Shown: positions 35,169 to 46,832, numbered from the stretch's first letter. The stretch: DNA of 64,000 bases from Sophora flavescens (GCA_030762895.1 CM061070.1:99900759-99964758); one strand, 5' to 3'. The notes: generated by a model not told the origin, from the sequence alone. Numbers and translations are program-made.

Positions 35169-36260
35169 TTAGGGTGTCTCTACACATGAAGTTTGATGGA
35201 TAATGCCTTGAGAACCATAGAAGTTTTTCAAGGCAAATTCAGGGCCATTATCCGATCTAATGCCTTTAACTTTGGCAGAAAACTGAGTTTCAATCATGGA
35301 TATGAAATGTTTGATATGATTTGAAACTTCTGACTTTAATTTCAGAAAAGTGATCCATGTGTATCTACTTTTGTCATCAACAATGGTAATAAAATATTTA
35401 TGACCAAGTAAGGAGGGGTGTGCAAAAGGACCCCATATATCCATGTGCAACAAATCAAAACACTGTGAGGAAATAGTAGTGCTATCAGGAAAAGGTAATC
35501 TCTTTTGTTTTGCAAAATGACAAGTGTCACAAGGAATACAAGAGTTTGTACAATCAATGGAAGGATACAACTTATTCATTTGGACAAGTTTTTCATGAGA
35601 TGGATGGCCTAACCTATTATGCCAAATGTTACATTTATCAGAAGAAGAGGTATTGATGTTACAAATATGAGAAAAATGAGTTGTTGGAGAGGATAAGATG
35701 TACAAGCCAGCTCTCAATTCAGTTGCTCCAATCGTCCTCAAGGAGGAGTTGTCCTGTATGGAACAACCAGTAGGGTGAAATTTTAGACAACAATGAAGGT
35801 TTGCAATTAGTTTAGAAACTGAAATCAAATTAAAGGAAAATGAAGGAATGTACAGAACATCAGTAATATAGAACTGATCAGTAAAAAATATGGTTCCTGC
35901 CATGTTGGTTTGAATTTGAGATCCATCAGGTAATTTAACAAGTATAGGTATGATTTGTCTAAGGCATTGAAAATTGGTTTTGGAAAAACACACATGATCA
36001 GTAGCTCCACTATCAAGAACCCAAGAGTTTACATTTGAACTATAAGCATGAAGAGTAGCACAGATTATACCTGAATTGCCATTCTTATGAGAACTAACTA
36101 ATTGATTAGTGGTGTGGGAAGAAGAAACTTGAGAGGCTTGTTGTAGCAGGGAAAGGAGAGCCTTATGCTGCTCTGGTGTGAAAGCTACAGATGTAGCATC
36201 TGATGGTACTTCTTTCTGTCCAAGAGATTGAAGATCATCTTCAATTTCTTGATCATCCAT
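35169..36260 (-). pseudogene. Copia protease and integrase core
   Basis: Same frame as gag. The aspartic protease motif DSGATDH lies near 35990. The integrase zinc finger shows as HNRLGHPS with CDTCHFAKQ. The catalytic core shows as HMDIWGP and RSDNGPEF; its third acidic residue lies past the stop at 35169-35171, which interrupts the TPQQNG-type motif region. Stops at 36267-36269 and 36387-36389 separate it from gag. The zinc knuckle CTYC-N4-H-N4-C of gag (36340-36375) lies between these two stops and is intact. Confidence 0.9.
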
Positions 36261-36503
36261 GGAATATTAGTTGATAGTACCCCCTCTTTGTAAGTGAGGA
36301 GGATAACCATGCTTCTTGTAGCATGTGTCAACCATATGACCTGATCTGTTACAATAGGTGCAAATTTTGGTGTTTCTGCCTCTACCTCAGCCACCAGAGG
36401 TTTGGCCTCCACGACCTCTACCTCTGCCATAAGTACCATTGTTGGTATCCAATTGAGCTAAAACTCTAGAATCATTAAATTGAAGAACCAATTGCCTTTC
36501 TTG

Positions 36504-37199
36504 TTAAATGAGAATAGAAAAGACTTTGTCTAAATCAGGGAGAGGGTCCATCATCATTATATTGGACCTAACAGTGGAATATTTTTCATTGAGGCCCCTT
36601 AAGAACCTAATCACATAGTCACCTTTTCTGTAACTCTTAATAATGGGAATGAGTTGACAGGAACAAACTACAGCACAAGTGCATGAAGGAATAGGGCGAA
36701 AATTATCCAATTCTTGGATCAATCCTTTCAATTTTGTAAAGTAATTGGTAATGGTAGCATCACCTTGTTTAAGCAGATTAATCTCTTCTTGTAAGTCACT
36801 GATGCGAAATACATCCCCTTGATAATAACGTTTCTTGAGAGTATTCCAAATATCCGAAGCATTTTCCATCCACATGATGGTCTGCAAGACTTCTGGATCG
36901 AGAGAATGATGAAGCCATGAAACCACCAAGGTATTGCAATGATCCCATAGAGTAAAATTGGGATCATCAAGAGCAGGGCGAGGCAAAGAACCATCTACAA
37001 ATTTGACCTTTTTCTTGGTCTTCAAAGCAAGGAGCATAGCACGCGACCATGAGTGGTAATTTCCACCATTGAGAACCTGAGAAACAATCGCCACTCCAGG
37101 ATTCTCATTTGGATGACTATAGTAAGGATTCAACAAGTTTGTGAGAGCTGCATTGTTGATGACAACGTCGTTCGCAGCGAGTTCAGCAATTTCGGCCAT
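36504..37199 (-). pseudogene. Copia gag (capsid), truncated by a stop
   Basis: 231 codons from an ATG in good context (GCCATGG), 148 bp inside the 5' LTR. It shows the plant copia gag wording: NYHSWSRAMLLALKTKKKV, FVDGSLPRP, LWDHCNTLVVSWL and ATITNYFTKLKGL. It forms the particle and packages RNA. The frame ends at TAA 36504-36506, where related elements continue; it reads on in the same frame to the zinc knuckle. That makes the stop a mutation (CAA to TAA is the simplest explanation). Confidence 0.9.
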
Positions 37200-37335
37200 G
37201 GTTAATCGAAGAAGAAGCTTGAAGAATTGAGGAAAAGAGGCAATAGAGGTTGCAAAGAAATCGATTCAAGATCAATAGATTGCGACAAAGGTTGCAGAAA
37301 TGATCAATCGATGATCACAGCGAGAGGAAGAAATT

Positions 37336-37347
37336 CAACTGATACCA
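37336..37347 (-). other. Copia primer-binding site (initiator tRNA-Met)
   Basis: Minus strand TGGTATCAGTTG directly follows the 5' LTR. The first nine bases match the complement of the initiator methionine tRNA 3' end, the usual copia primer. Confidence 0.85.
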
Positions 37348-37585
37348 TGTGAAAAGTATTGAGTTTTCAAGAGAAAGAGCATTGTGCTCATCTATTGATT
37401 ATGAAAAACTAAAAAATAAAGTTACAAAGAGAAGGAGTATATATAACTAACTAGCTAAGCAAACTAACTTCTAACTAACAATAACTAACTTCTAGCTAAA
37501 GTTAATGACTTGTTGAGCAAGAAACAAAAAAAAACTGAAAAGGGAAAACTAACAGAAATAACAGAAGAAATAACAGAACTTAACA
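37348..37585 (-). repeat. Copia 5' LTR
   Basis: 238 bp, TG...CA termini on both readings. Followed by GGTTT, the right target copy. Confidence 0.92.
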
Positions 37586-37590
37586 GGTTT

Positions 37591-39906
37591 TAAATTTAGA
37601 TATTTAAAGTGTAATAGATAAATAAAATTTTCATAATAGATTGCAAAAACAATTAGTTAGATTTTTTAATGTAATTTTTTTTAGGCAATGTAATTGTATG
37701 TTAAACTAATAGAAATAGTATTTTAAAATTAAGATGGTGTTTGAAACTTTTGGAATTTATATTACATTTACTTTTGGGAATGTATATATTGTCGTATTGG
37801 CTACAATTTCAAAATATTTGTTCGTGGATATTTTTTTCTCATTGTAAAGTATGAGGGATTTTTTATTTGTTGCATGTAAATTGCAAAATAAAAATTTCAT
37901 GTCACCTGTTCAACAATCTAAAAATATGTGTTCTTTTAGTTTTTTTTTTTTTTGCCAAAATATAAATAAGTATAATGAAAGCATTTAAAAAATTAAGATG
38001 TATAGAATAATTGTATAAAAATTATAATATTAAAACTACTATTTGGGATATATAACCAAGCCCTCAAAAGAGTTCATAAAAAAAAAAGGCCCATTAGTTT
38101 TTTTCCCATCTGCAAAAGGCCATTTACACCTCTTCATGGCAACCTTAACTATTTTGTCAAACGGTGCTTTTATGAAGTATACCCTAATTATTTATCATCG
38201 AGTGTGGGTTGATCAAACGTTGATGCAATTTCACCACTTTCCTTCCACATAAAATTGACAATTGTCCAGAGGGTTACCACCCTCACTAACAACCTAATTG
38301 ATTCTCTATTGAAAATAATGGAGCTAATTCTATCATAGTAAGTAGCCATAGCAAGCATGAAGATAATAATCAGACAGAGGATAAGTAAGTTTTCCGAAAG
38401 TAATGACAAACATAAGCAACATTCATATTTATAGGCTTACGAAACCCTAAAATTTGAAAATACAAATTGAGAGGGAAACTGATATTTCAAAAAGAAGTCC
38501 ATGCAAGTCTCTTAGCAAAGAATGAACAATCAAGTCACAAAATATTAAATAAAAAAAATCAATAATCGAGAACTCAAATCAGAAGCTTGACAAAGAGAAA
38601 AGAGCAGTATAATAATCATCACATTCCTACGATTTTTAAATCTAGAAGTACAATTTGTCAACCAAATCAAACAGAACAATGGATAGTACAATTTGTAATC
38701 CAAAACCCCACACAACACACCCATACCTAGTCCATCGAAATTAATTTAAATATCTAATTTCCCATAATCAATCACAACGCTCCCCTTACCAGAACTCTCC
38801 CTACTGAGCTGAGGTTGATGACACATTTTATAATCACTAGGTTGTAAAGAAATGCAACCTATATAACCTTAATATAAACAATAAACACGTATGTAAGTTA
38901 TTGCAGGCAATGGGCAGGTCAACCTATCAACAAAAAGTTGTCCTAGAAAGCACGCTCAACCACCGCACCACATAATCGCATTGGTGCGAAAAACCCGAGA
39001 TTTGAAGTCGGAGAGGGAAGAGAAGAGAGGAAAAAATGGTTTGAGAAAACAAACATATTTAAATTTACATTTAATAAAATGCAAAACCAATAAACGTGTC
39101 TCAAAAAATGAACATCATTTAATTAAATTCAACAAATTAAGAAAATTGTTTATTTCAATAAAAAATTAAGAAACTAAAATCAAGGTTGTCTGAATATGTG
39201 TGTGTGTGAGTGAGATAAAAATACAGGAGCGGTAATAATCACTGAACGATGTGAAAACTGGAAAGTATAGATTTTTATTTTAATGTTTTTTTTACAATAT
39301 TTTAATGTAATTTAATTTTTATTGAAAGGATATTTTGATGTATTTTATTCTATATTAAATTTATTGCTTAATGATAATCTCAATAAAAAATAAGACTATT
39401 ACCTTTCACCACAAAACTTGCACAGTACATAAGCAAGTAATATAAATTCAAAAAAAAAAATCAGAGAGAATAATGTGTTTTTCCTACACGTTATTACATC
39501 TTTAAATTTAAATTATAGTTTTAATTTAAAAATTAATTGGTAAGTCATAATTTCATTACTTATTATTAAATATATTAAGATAAAATAAAAAAATATATAG
39601 GGTTGTATTTCGAGTATAAAAAGAGGGTTGTATCTCCGAAAAGATTATTATGTTTTGAAAAAGTTTTAATTTATCTATTTATCTTTTTCAACTTATTTTT
39701 TTAACAAATTTTATCTCAACACATATTTATTAGTCTATTTTTTGGTTTTTTTTAATATATAATTGATCTCAAGCCACTTAAAAAATAAGGACGAGTTCAT
39801 ACTATCAAAATCATTTCAATCCACAAACAAAAAAAAAACTTTTTTTGAAGTTAATAGGCGCCCACGCTGGAATGGCCCCCCAGTATGCATGGGACAAAAT
39901 GGAAAG
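37591..39906. other. Non-coding AT-rich stretch
   Basis: No supported gene. ORFs at 38043-38252, 38188-38409 and 38981-39169 overlap each other or have no recognisable domain. Confidence 0.45.
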
Positions 39907-40541
39907 TGAAAATTTTGGATGTTACTTTTTACACCACAAATTTTTCTAACACATCATAATTTTTTTTAATATCCCAAAATATCCTAATTGTATACCAGAA
40001 TTATATTTCCGGTATTATACTATAATATCGAAATTATAGATCCGATATGTTACTGACATTTATTTAGACAGTATACCGGAATTACATTTCCGATATTATA
40101 AAATTACAATACTGGAATTATAGTTCCGATATGTTACTGAAACTCTTTAAACAATGTACCGGAATTATAGCTCCCACCAAAGAAAAGAACCTTCTTCAAA
40201 GTTTATGTGGCTGTGTGTTTACTAAATTTGTTGGTTCCCATACTATGTTCCAGATTCAAAGTTTTATAATACCAGAACTATAATCCAATACACTTTTAAA
40301 TAATTTCAGTAACATACCAGAACTATAGTTCTGGTATTCTAATTTTATAATATCGGAAATGTAATTTTGGTATGCTGTCTAAATAAATGTCAGTAACATA
40401 CCGGAACTATAATTCCGTTATTATAATTCTATAATACCGGAAATATAATTCCGGTATACAATTAGGGTATTTTGGGGATATTCAAAAAATTTGTGGTGTA
40501 TCAAAAGAAAATTGTGGTGTAAAGCAACTCCCGAAATTTTA
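39907..40541. mobile_element. Fold-back element built of CCGGAATTATA palindromes
   Basis: The left arm (39907-40170) and right arm (40265-40541) are inverted copies: TTTACACCACAAATTTTT / AAAAATTTGTGGTGTA, then TCCTAATTGTATACC-GGAATTATA. Within each arm the word (C)CGGAATTATA(G/T)TTCCGGTAT recurs three or four times and is itself a near palindrome. The centre, about 95 bp, is unrelated sequence (GAACCTTCTTCAAAGTTTATG...). No coding capacity. Confidence 0.75.
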
Positions 40542-40877
40542 GCTGGTGTGCCTAACAATAAAACGGACACCCGAATTTTCACAAAAAACCAGCAGATAAT
40601 ATTAAAAACATTTTTGGATCAATAAATGCGCTAAGTCCCACCATGAAATGAAACCCACATTTCATGGAATTTCCTACACCTGTAATGTACAGTAAAAAAA
40701 AATATGACCCGGCCTTTATATTAGTATGATATCGACGTGTCTCATAAATTGGTTTACCAAAAAAAAAATGTGTCTCATAAATTGTGCACCTAAATTTTGG
40801 CTGCAAGTATGCAACAATCAAAGTCATTTCCAATGGGAAAAAAATCAATTGAGAGGTACTAGTACTTGTAACTTATA

Positions 40878-41469
40878 GGGTTCGTTTGATACGCATTAAT
40901 GCATATGACAACACAAAACAAATAGGACAATACAATACAACTCCTTGAGTTACAGGATAACATTTTATTATGTACATCGCTTGATAGATAATGAACAGTA
41001 CAAGTAAAATAATATTAATTTTACTATGATACTCTTTGTAATATATAGTATTATATATTAATATGTAATAATATATATTATTAATATATGTAAGTATTAG
41101 GCAAGATATAATATATTTTATAATATATAGTATATATGATAATATAATTACTAATATAATAATATTATATATATTATTAATTATGTGTTATAGAACATTA
41201 ATGTTCTATCAAAATATATATAACGATTACGTCTTTGAAAAAATTCGAGAGAGAGAGGAGGGGGGGAGGGATATATATATATATATATATAAAAGGATAA
41301 TTTTGTCTTTTTTTTGGTAGTTTGTCCATGGGACAAAAAGTTGTCACATGATTTGACGGGGGACAAAATTTTGGTGAAGGTCAGGTCCCCTGACCAATTT
41401 TCAAATTAAACATGGGACACAAATTTTTGTGTTGTCCAGTCCCTGCATTTTTGCAAACCAAACGCACCC
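40878..41469. mobile_element. MITE with GGGTTCGTTTG termini
   Basis: The left end GGGTTCGTTTGATACGC and right end GCAAACCAAACGCACCC are inverted relatives. ATA lies on both sides (40875-40877 and 41470-41472), a possible 3-bp duplication. The interior holds a TA-rich core with an (AT)n run at 41270-41290. The superfamily is uncertain (PIF/Harbinger would fit the termini, but its usual target is TWA). Confidence 0.65.
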
Positions 41470-41477
41470 ATAGCCAC

Positions 41478-41763
41478 TATGTTTGGGAGACGGAGTGTGG
41501 TGGTCAGTAATGGAGTGGAGTGGAGAAAATTCATTAACCCATTGTTTGAGAGTTCCTTCATTAATGGAGTTGGATGGTAACCCAAACTACTCCACTCCAT
41601 TCAAGACCCCTCATTTTCATACCCACCCAAATTGAGGGTTTGAGATCTCCCTACAAACATCCAAATAACGAAGTGGTGTACTCTTACCCCTCCACTTCAC
41701 TAAACTCTAAATTACTTTGTTGCTAACTATTTCACTTCATCTCCTTTAAAAGTCCCAAACATA
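41478..41763. mobile_element. MITE with TATGTTTGGGA termini
   Basis: The left end TATGTTTGGGA (41478-41488) is exactly inverted at the right end (TCCCAAACATA, 41753-41763). The interior has the words GTGGAGTGGAG and CTCCACTCCA in opposite orientations. It lies directly beside the previous MITE. No duplication confirmed. Confidence 0.6.
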
Positions 41764-42044
41764 AGCTTATCAGACCATCCAAATGTTAAGTATAACGAAG
41801 TTATTTAAAATTTATTCTTTTTGTGATCTCTCTATATTTTTATTTATGATTGAAAAAAAAGCATAAGTATTATAAAAAATAAAGAGAATAAGTTATAATG
41901 AAGATTTCATTATAATCACCAAGTTTTATTTTAAAAAATAACTAAAGTTGGGAAGATGAATGATGTTTGAAAATAATTTCATCTTTAAAGTAAGAAACAT
42001 GTATAATTTTATCCTATTTGTGAGTAAATAATATATTATATTTT
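41764..42044. other. Non-coding spacer
   Basis: AT-rich, nothing recognised. Confidence 0.5.
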
Positions 42045-42054
42045 AAAATACAAA

Positions 42055-42193
42055 TATATGGAGTTGGGTAGCTCAAATGATTTGAGTTATCAGGGTATAA
42101 GGAATTGAAAGAATAAAAGGTCAAAGGTTGAAACCTTGATAAAGAAGATAAAATTAATATGACAATCAACTAGTAATATTTACCTATAAAAAA
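42055..42193 (+). mobile_element. tRNA-derived SINE (short) with 10-bp duplication
   Basis: Box-A-like TTGGGTAGCTCAAATG at the left and a box-B-like GGTTGAAACC at about 42131. A-rich 3' end after TTTACCTAT. The direct repeat AAAATACAAA lies at 42045-42054 and 42194-42203. Less certain than the SINE at 4234 because the duplication is A-rich and the boxes are diverged. Confidence 0.6.
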
Positions 42194-42310
42194 AAAATAC
42201 AAACCTGTGACCAAACGAGAGAATCAATGTTATAATAACTTAACAGTGTCTTCTAAAGAAATGTGTCTTTGACATAAGAAGTAAATATGTCTTTTCCCTT
42301 GATTTGATAA

Positions 42311-43757
42311 GGTTTAATTGTTGAGTTGGTCCTTGAACTATTTGAGAATTTTCAATTAGGTCCCTAAATTAAAAAATTTCTAATTAGGTCCCAAAACTTA
42401 TATAAAATTTTCAAATGGGTCTCTGAACTTATATAAAATTTTCAATTTGATCCATAAAGTAAAAAGGTTAACATATAAAATAAAAGATAAAAGATAAAAC
42501 AATTGATAGAAGATGAAATTTAAAAAAATAATATTATTTGACATAATAATAAAATGACAAAAGATGAATATGAGAGGGATAACTCACTATTTAAAATATA
42601 ATAATAATAACAATAAATAAATAAAACTTAGTAGGAAAAACTATTGTTTAGCATAATAATTAAATAAAAATAAATAAATTTGAGAGACAGAATTTAGTTC
42701 TTGAAATGATAATAACAAAATAATGAAATATGAAATTGTGCTAGAAAATTCATATTTTATAACAAAATATTAAGATGTTAAACCGAGTCAAATATTTAAT
42801 ATTTGAAAAAACATTGAAATAATAATAATAGACATAGCAAGCAAAAATATTATTTAATAAATATTAAAATAATAGATTTAATTGGTATACATCGACAGTG
42901 TAAAGTTTTTTTACACTGTCAACCAATCAAAAATCGACACACCAATAAAAATGTGTGATTCTTATCTGAACCACCTTAAAAGTTATTAATTACATGATTT
43001 CTGATGGTTGTCAGTATAAAAATCTTTACACTGGCAGTACATACAAATTAAACTCTAAAATAATTTAAGAAAAATCTCAATTAAAAGATAACATAGCATA
43101 ATAAATAGAAAAATAAATTAAATACTCAAAATAAAATTGACAATCAAACTAACATGTGATATTTACTTAACTAGATTCTTTATTTTATTTATTATTTCAA
43201 ACAATAACTTTTTTGTTAATTGAGGTTTATTTTATTTTATTTAGATTTTTTAATTGAGGTTAATCGGTTTAATCTCTTAATATTTTGTTATAAAACATGG
43301 ATTTTCTAGTACAATTTCATATTTCCTTATTTTTTTTATTATCATTTCAAGAACTAAATCATGATTATCAAATTTATCTATTTTTATTCAATTATTATGC
43401 TAAACAATTAATTTTCCTACTAAGTTTTATTTTTCATTTTATTATCATTATTATTTTAAATATTGAGTTCTTCTCTCATATGATCATCTTTTGTCATTTT
43501 ATTATTATGTCAAACAATATTTTTTTTTTAAAATTCATCATCTATCATTTTATTACTTTTTATTTTATATAGTCACCTTTTACATTTGGGACCCAATTAA
43601 AAATTTTATATACAGGGACCCAATTAGAAATTTTCTAGTTTAGGGACCCAATTGAAAATTTTATTTAAGTTCAGGACCTAATTAGAAATTTTTTAGTTCA
43701 GAGACCTAATTGAAAATTACCAAATAATATAGGAACCAACTCAATAATTAACCATTT
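42311..43757. mobile_element. Large fold-back element with 'ggtccctaaa' arms
   Basis: The left end AAGGTTTAATTGTTGAGTTGGTCC is inverted at the right end (GGAACCAACTCAATAATTAACC). The arms of several hundred bp continue inward (GACAAAAGATGA/TCATCTTTTGTC, TAGCATAATAATTAAA/TTTAATTATTATGCTA). The middle is interrupted by a small MITE (42884-43056). The ORF at 43297-43572 is AT-rich noise in an arm. Confidence 0.75.
42884..43056. mobile_element. Small MITE nested in the fold-back
   Basis: The left end TTTAATTGGTATACATCGACAGTGTAAAG and right end CTTTACACTGGCAGTACATACAAATTAAA are inverted relatives of about 28 bp. The internal part ACACTGTCAACCAATC... also recurs in decayed form near 13418 and 20586. 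Confidence 0.65.
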
Positions 43758-44058
43758 GAAAAAGTCTATTGATATCTCAACGGCTCAACCTACTAATTTC
43801 TTACTCACTTTAGACCTGAGCTCACTTTAGATGAATCATATCCTTCTATAATATTATCAATAGATATTTTAAAAGTTAATTAGCTTTCTAATACTTAAAT
43901 AACTTTATCCAAAAGCGGTTAGTTGTAATGTAAGTGGATTACGTCCCAATGCAGATTTTACCTGTGATATTCAGGGTTGATGAGGGTGGGGAGTGATCGC
44001 CGGTATAAAAGATGAAGTACAGTTAAGGAGCGGTTCTTGAAATGCTTCTAAATGGAGG
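43758..44058. other. Non-coding spacer
   Basis: Nothing recognised. Confidence 0.5.
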
Positions 44059-45340
44059 AACACATCAATGAACCAATTCCACATCAAAATGAGAAGGAAC
44101 CCGAGACTGTGTAGTTATGAGACTGTACAGTTGGGAGAATCCTGAAACTGTGCAATAAAGGGAATCTTAAAAGAATTGATTTGTATTACATATATCAACA
44201 AGATCCATCTTTGTTTTAGGAGTCCATCATTAAGAAACTCTAAAATTAAGTGTGCTTGATTTAGAGTAGTTATGGAACAAGTGACCTTTTGAAAAGTCTT
44301 ATGATGATTAATTTGAAGAACAATTTTTCTAAGAAGCATTTATAACAACATTTTACTTAATCATTTACAACATTTTTCTAAAGAATATACTATACACACT
44401 TGTGAAGGGTTGAGTTTGTCATAGGTATTTATCTATTGAGTAATGTTATTTTGACACTGAAATTAGACACCATGAGGGACATCCTACTTTTTAGTACGCT
44501 ATGAACAACTTTACTCGTTCTTTCTCTTTATTTCATTGGTTTATAGCCTACTAAAAAATAGAGTATCCCCTATAGTGTCCAATTTTAATATCAAAATAAC
44601 ATTACTCTTATCTATTTTACAATGCGCTGGACGCTGGTCTAAGTTTGACAATTTATTTGTCATTGAATATGATCCCATAAAAGTTTGGCATGGCTATTTA
44701 GACTCATCATTACAAGAAGAGTTTATAAAATTAGTCAAATATTATATGTTTTTCTAAACTTTTAACTAGGTAAAACACTAACTAATTATCAATTCTATAA
44801 AAAAAATAAATACAACATCCCTGACTGCTTTATGGATTGAGGACTGTCCCCACAAATCAACACGGATCTTTTCAGCATGCTTGCTCCAAGTCAAGCACGC
44901 TTAACTATGAAGTTCTTAAGTGATGAGCTCCCGAAAAGAAGATGCATCTTGTTTGTATGGGTAGTACCAATCAATTCCTTTAAGTCTTCCTTAACTGCAC
45001 AGTCTCATACCTGTACAGTCTCATAATCCCTCAACTATGCAGTCCCATATCTACACAGTCCCAGGACCCCTCTCCTTCGGGTGTGTAATCGGTTCATTCA
45101 TGTGTCCCTCCGCCTAGAAGCCCGTCAGGAGGCTCTTCTTGTTCGTGTTCTCTTTGCACCGGCGACCACTCCCTGCCCTCGTCAGCACCCGGGTGTTACA
45201 TGCCCAGCTTCCTCCTCGTTCGTCTCCGAACCACACCATACTGGGAGAGGTGCCGCTCTGATACCATTTGTAACATCCCTGACTGCTCTAGAGGTTGACG
45301 ACTGTCCCCACAAACCAACACGAGTATTTACAGCGTGCTT
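44059..45340. repeat. Inverted and direct repeat region with 'AGACTGTGTAG' motifs
   Basis: 44059-44163 (ACATCAATGAACC ... GAGACTGTGTAGTTATGAGACTGTACAG) is repeated in inverted orientation at about 44995-45102. A 70-bp direct repeat (AACATCCCTGACTGCT... GACTGTCCCCACAAA-CAACACG) lies at 44814-44883 and 45270-45338. A GC-rich block (45095-45260) separates them. This has the look of a small composite element, but its superfamily is not clear. The 104-codon ORF at 45081-45395 runs through repeats and is not convincing. Confidence 0.5.
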
Positions 45341-45407
45341 TGGCATGATAATGAAAGTAGGTCTAATATTCTACACAGATTATTATTTTAATTAACATGA
45401 AAATTGC

Positions 45408-45447
<40 letters not shown>

Positions 45448-45783
45448 TTTTGCGGGAGTTATCATAATGGAATTACCTTGGAAAAAGGTCGATATACATA
45501 CACTAGACTGTCCCTGCTTTGATCTGTCTTTTTGGCTCATTTTCTGGATGATGTTTCCGCGTTTCTTTGTCTTTTTAGGAATATATTGATAAGGATTCTA
45601 TGAAATTGCTTTCGTAGCAATCTATTTGCATATCTTGTGCATATTTGACGGTGGAAACTACGAAGGTGAGGGATATGAAGAAATTATAGTATATCTATCT
45701 AATAAAAGAAGAGTTTAATTAATATGTATTCTCAATGAATTTTTTTTTATATTGTAATTAATCATTATCATGATATTGGTGAT

Positions 45784-46530
45784 TGTGTTTGGATGTGTAG
45801 ATGGTGAAGTATTTTAAGAAGGTAATTAAAATATTTCACTCTAAAATATTTTGTTTAGATATTAAATATGAAGGATTTTAGAAATCGAGGGATTTTATGG
45901 GGGTATTTTGTTTAAGGTAAATTTGAGGAATTTGAAATACCTCCTAAAGATGTGGTATTTTTAAATTCCATCTCCTTACTCATAAGCCACAAACCACCGA
46001 CGACGGCTCCCGGACACCCTGGTGGGGGGCGTCGATCCCTGGACACCCGGTGGGTGGGGGACGTCGGCCCCCGGACACCTGGTGGGGGCGCGTCTAGCCT
46101 GGACCTCCGGTTTGGGGGGAGGGGGAGGGGGGTGGGGGGGGGGGGGGGTACCGGCCCCTAGACACCCGATGGGGGCGTCGACCCCAGGCTACCCGGTGGG
46201 GGGGCGCCAACCCCAGGACACCCGGTGGGGGGACACCGGTCCCTCGTCCCTAGGACACTTGGTGGGGGGCACCGGCCCCTGGACACCCGGTGGGGGGGGG
46301 GGGGTCGGCCCCGGACAGTTGAAATCCCAATTTTTTAAATGAATATTCAAAAAAAAAATGTAATTGAAGGTAATTGAAATGCTTTATCCAAACAAAGAAT
46401 TTAAAATACAAGGTATTTAAATTACCCTATGCAAATAAAGTATTTTCAAAATGAAAGTAATTCATTGAAGTAATTGAATTGTCTTGTATTTCAAATTTCT
46501 TGGAATTTTGAAATACCCCATCCGAACACA
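45784..46530. mobile_element. Insertion with TGTGTTTGGATG termini and a GC-rich minisatellite core
   Basis: Absent from copy 1 (empty site at about 30911). Termini TGTGTTTGGATG (45784-45795) and CATCCGAACACA (46519-46530) are inverted with one mismatch. The arms also pair further in (ATTACCTTC-type words). The centre (46009-46319) is a very GC-rich minisatellite. No coding capacity; the ORFs here are repeat artefacts. A target duplication could not be fixed. Confidence 0.7.
46009..46319. repeat. GC-rich minisatellite (GGACACCCGGTGGGGG units)
   Basis: About eight imperfect units of roughly 33-45 bp, each built from 'CCCCTGGACACCCGGTGGGGGGCGTCGA', with length changes in the G runs. 46111-46149 is a G-rich stretch with several runs of five or more G, capable in principle of forming a G-quadruplex. 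Confidence 0.85.
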
Positions 46531-46564
46531 CATTTAAAGTTGTTCACATAAAAATTATAGGCTA

Positions 46565-46830
46565 GGATCAAACGTCTTTTAACTTCAAATTGGGATGTCG
46601 TAATCGATCATATTTACAGAGAGGATAACATGTGCACGGATTCCCTTGTAATATTGGGATGTGAATGTGAATGTGAATGTGAATGTGAATGTGAATGTGA
46701 ATGTGATCAAGGTGAGGATTTTTTAGTTTGAGTCTGTCCCCTGGGCATTTAGGCAGTTGTTGTTACATGATGTTTTGGGAGTCAGTACTCCCTATGTGTA
46801 TGATTTCTTTTTTGGGCTTAGGCCCTTTTT
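46565..46830 (+). pseudogene. LINE ORF2 3' end fragment, copy 2, with hexamer expansion
   Basis: Counterpart of 30955-31180. The coding part is interrupted by a GTGAAT hexamer run at about 46659-46706 (around eight units) where copy 1 has one unit. It is a remnant and encodes nothing functional. Confidence 0.6.
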
Positions 46831-46832
46831 TT

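Larger units (their letters stand above)
32663..37585 (-). mobile_element. Complete Ty1/copia LTR retrotransposon (decayed)
   Basis: 4.9-kb element in minus orientation. LTRs begin TG and end CA (minus strand TGTTAAG...TTTTCACA), and GGTTT is duplicated at 32658-32662 and 37586-37590. Order from the right: 5' LTR, primer-binding site, gag, protease, integrase, reverse transcriptase, RNase H, polypurine tract, 3' LTR. Coding parts are interrupted by four in-frame stops and one frameshift, so the element is not autonomous. The two LTRs differ by about three substitutions and three length changes, meaning a moderately recent insertion. Confidence 0.95.

Noticed and set aside
32663..37585. Idea that the copia stops predate insertion (mobilised in trans)
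   Set aside because: About three substitutions between LTRs already predict several coding changes since insertion, so four stops do not require earlier defects.
43297..43572. 91-codon Phe/Ile/Leu-rich ORF as a membrane protein
   Set aside because: Lies in the arm of a fold-back; hydrophobicity results from T-rich sequence.
45081..45395. 104-codon GC-rich ORF as a gene
   Set aside because: Runs across direct repeats and into the duplicated unit; no domain.
45952..46342. Gly/Pro-rich ORFs in the GC-rich minisatellite
   Set aside because: Translation of a minisatellite in two frames; no start or conserved protein feature.
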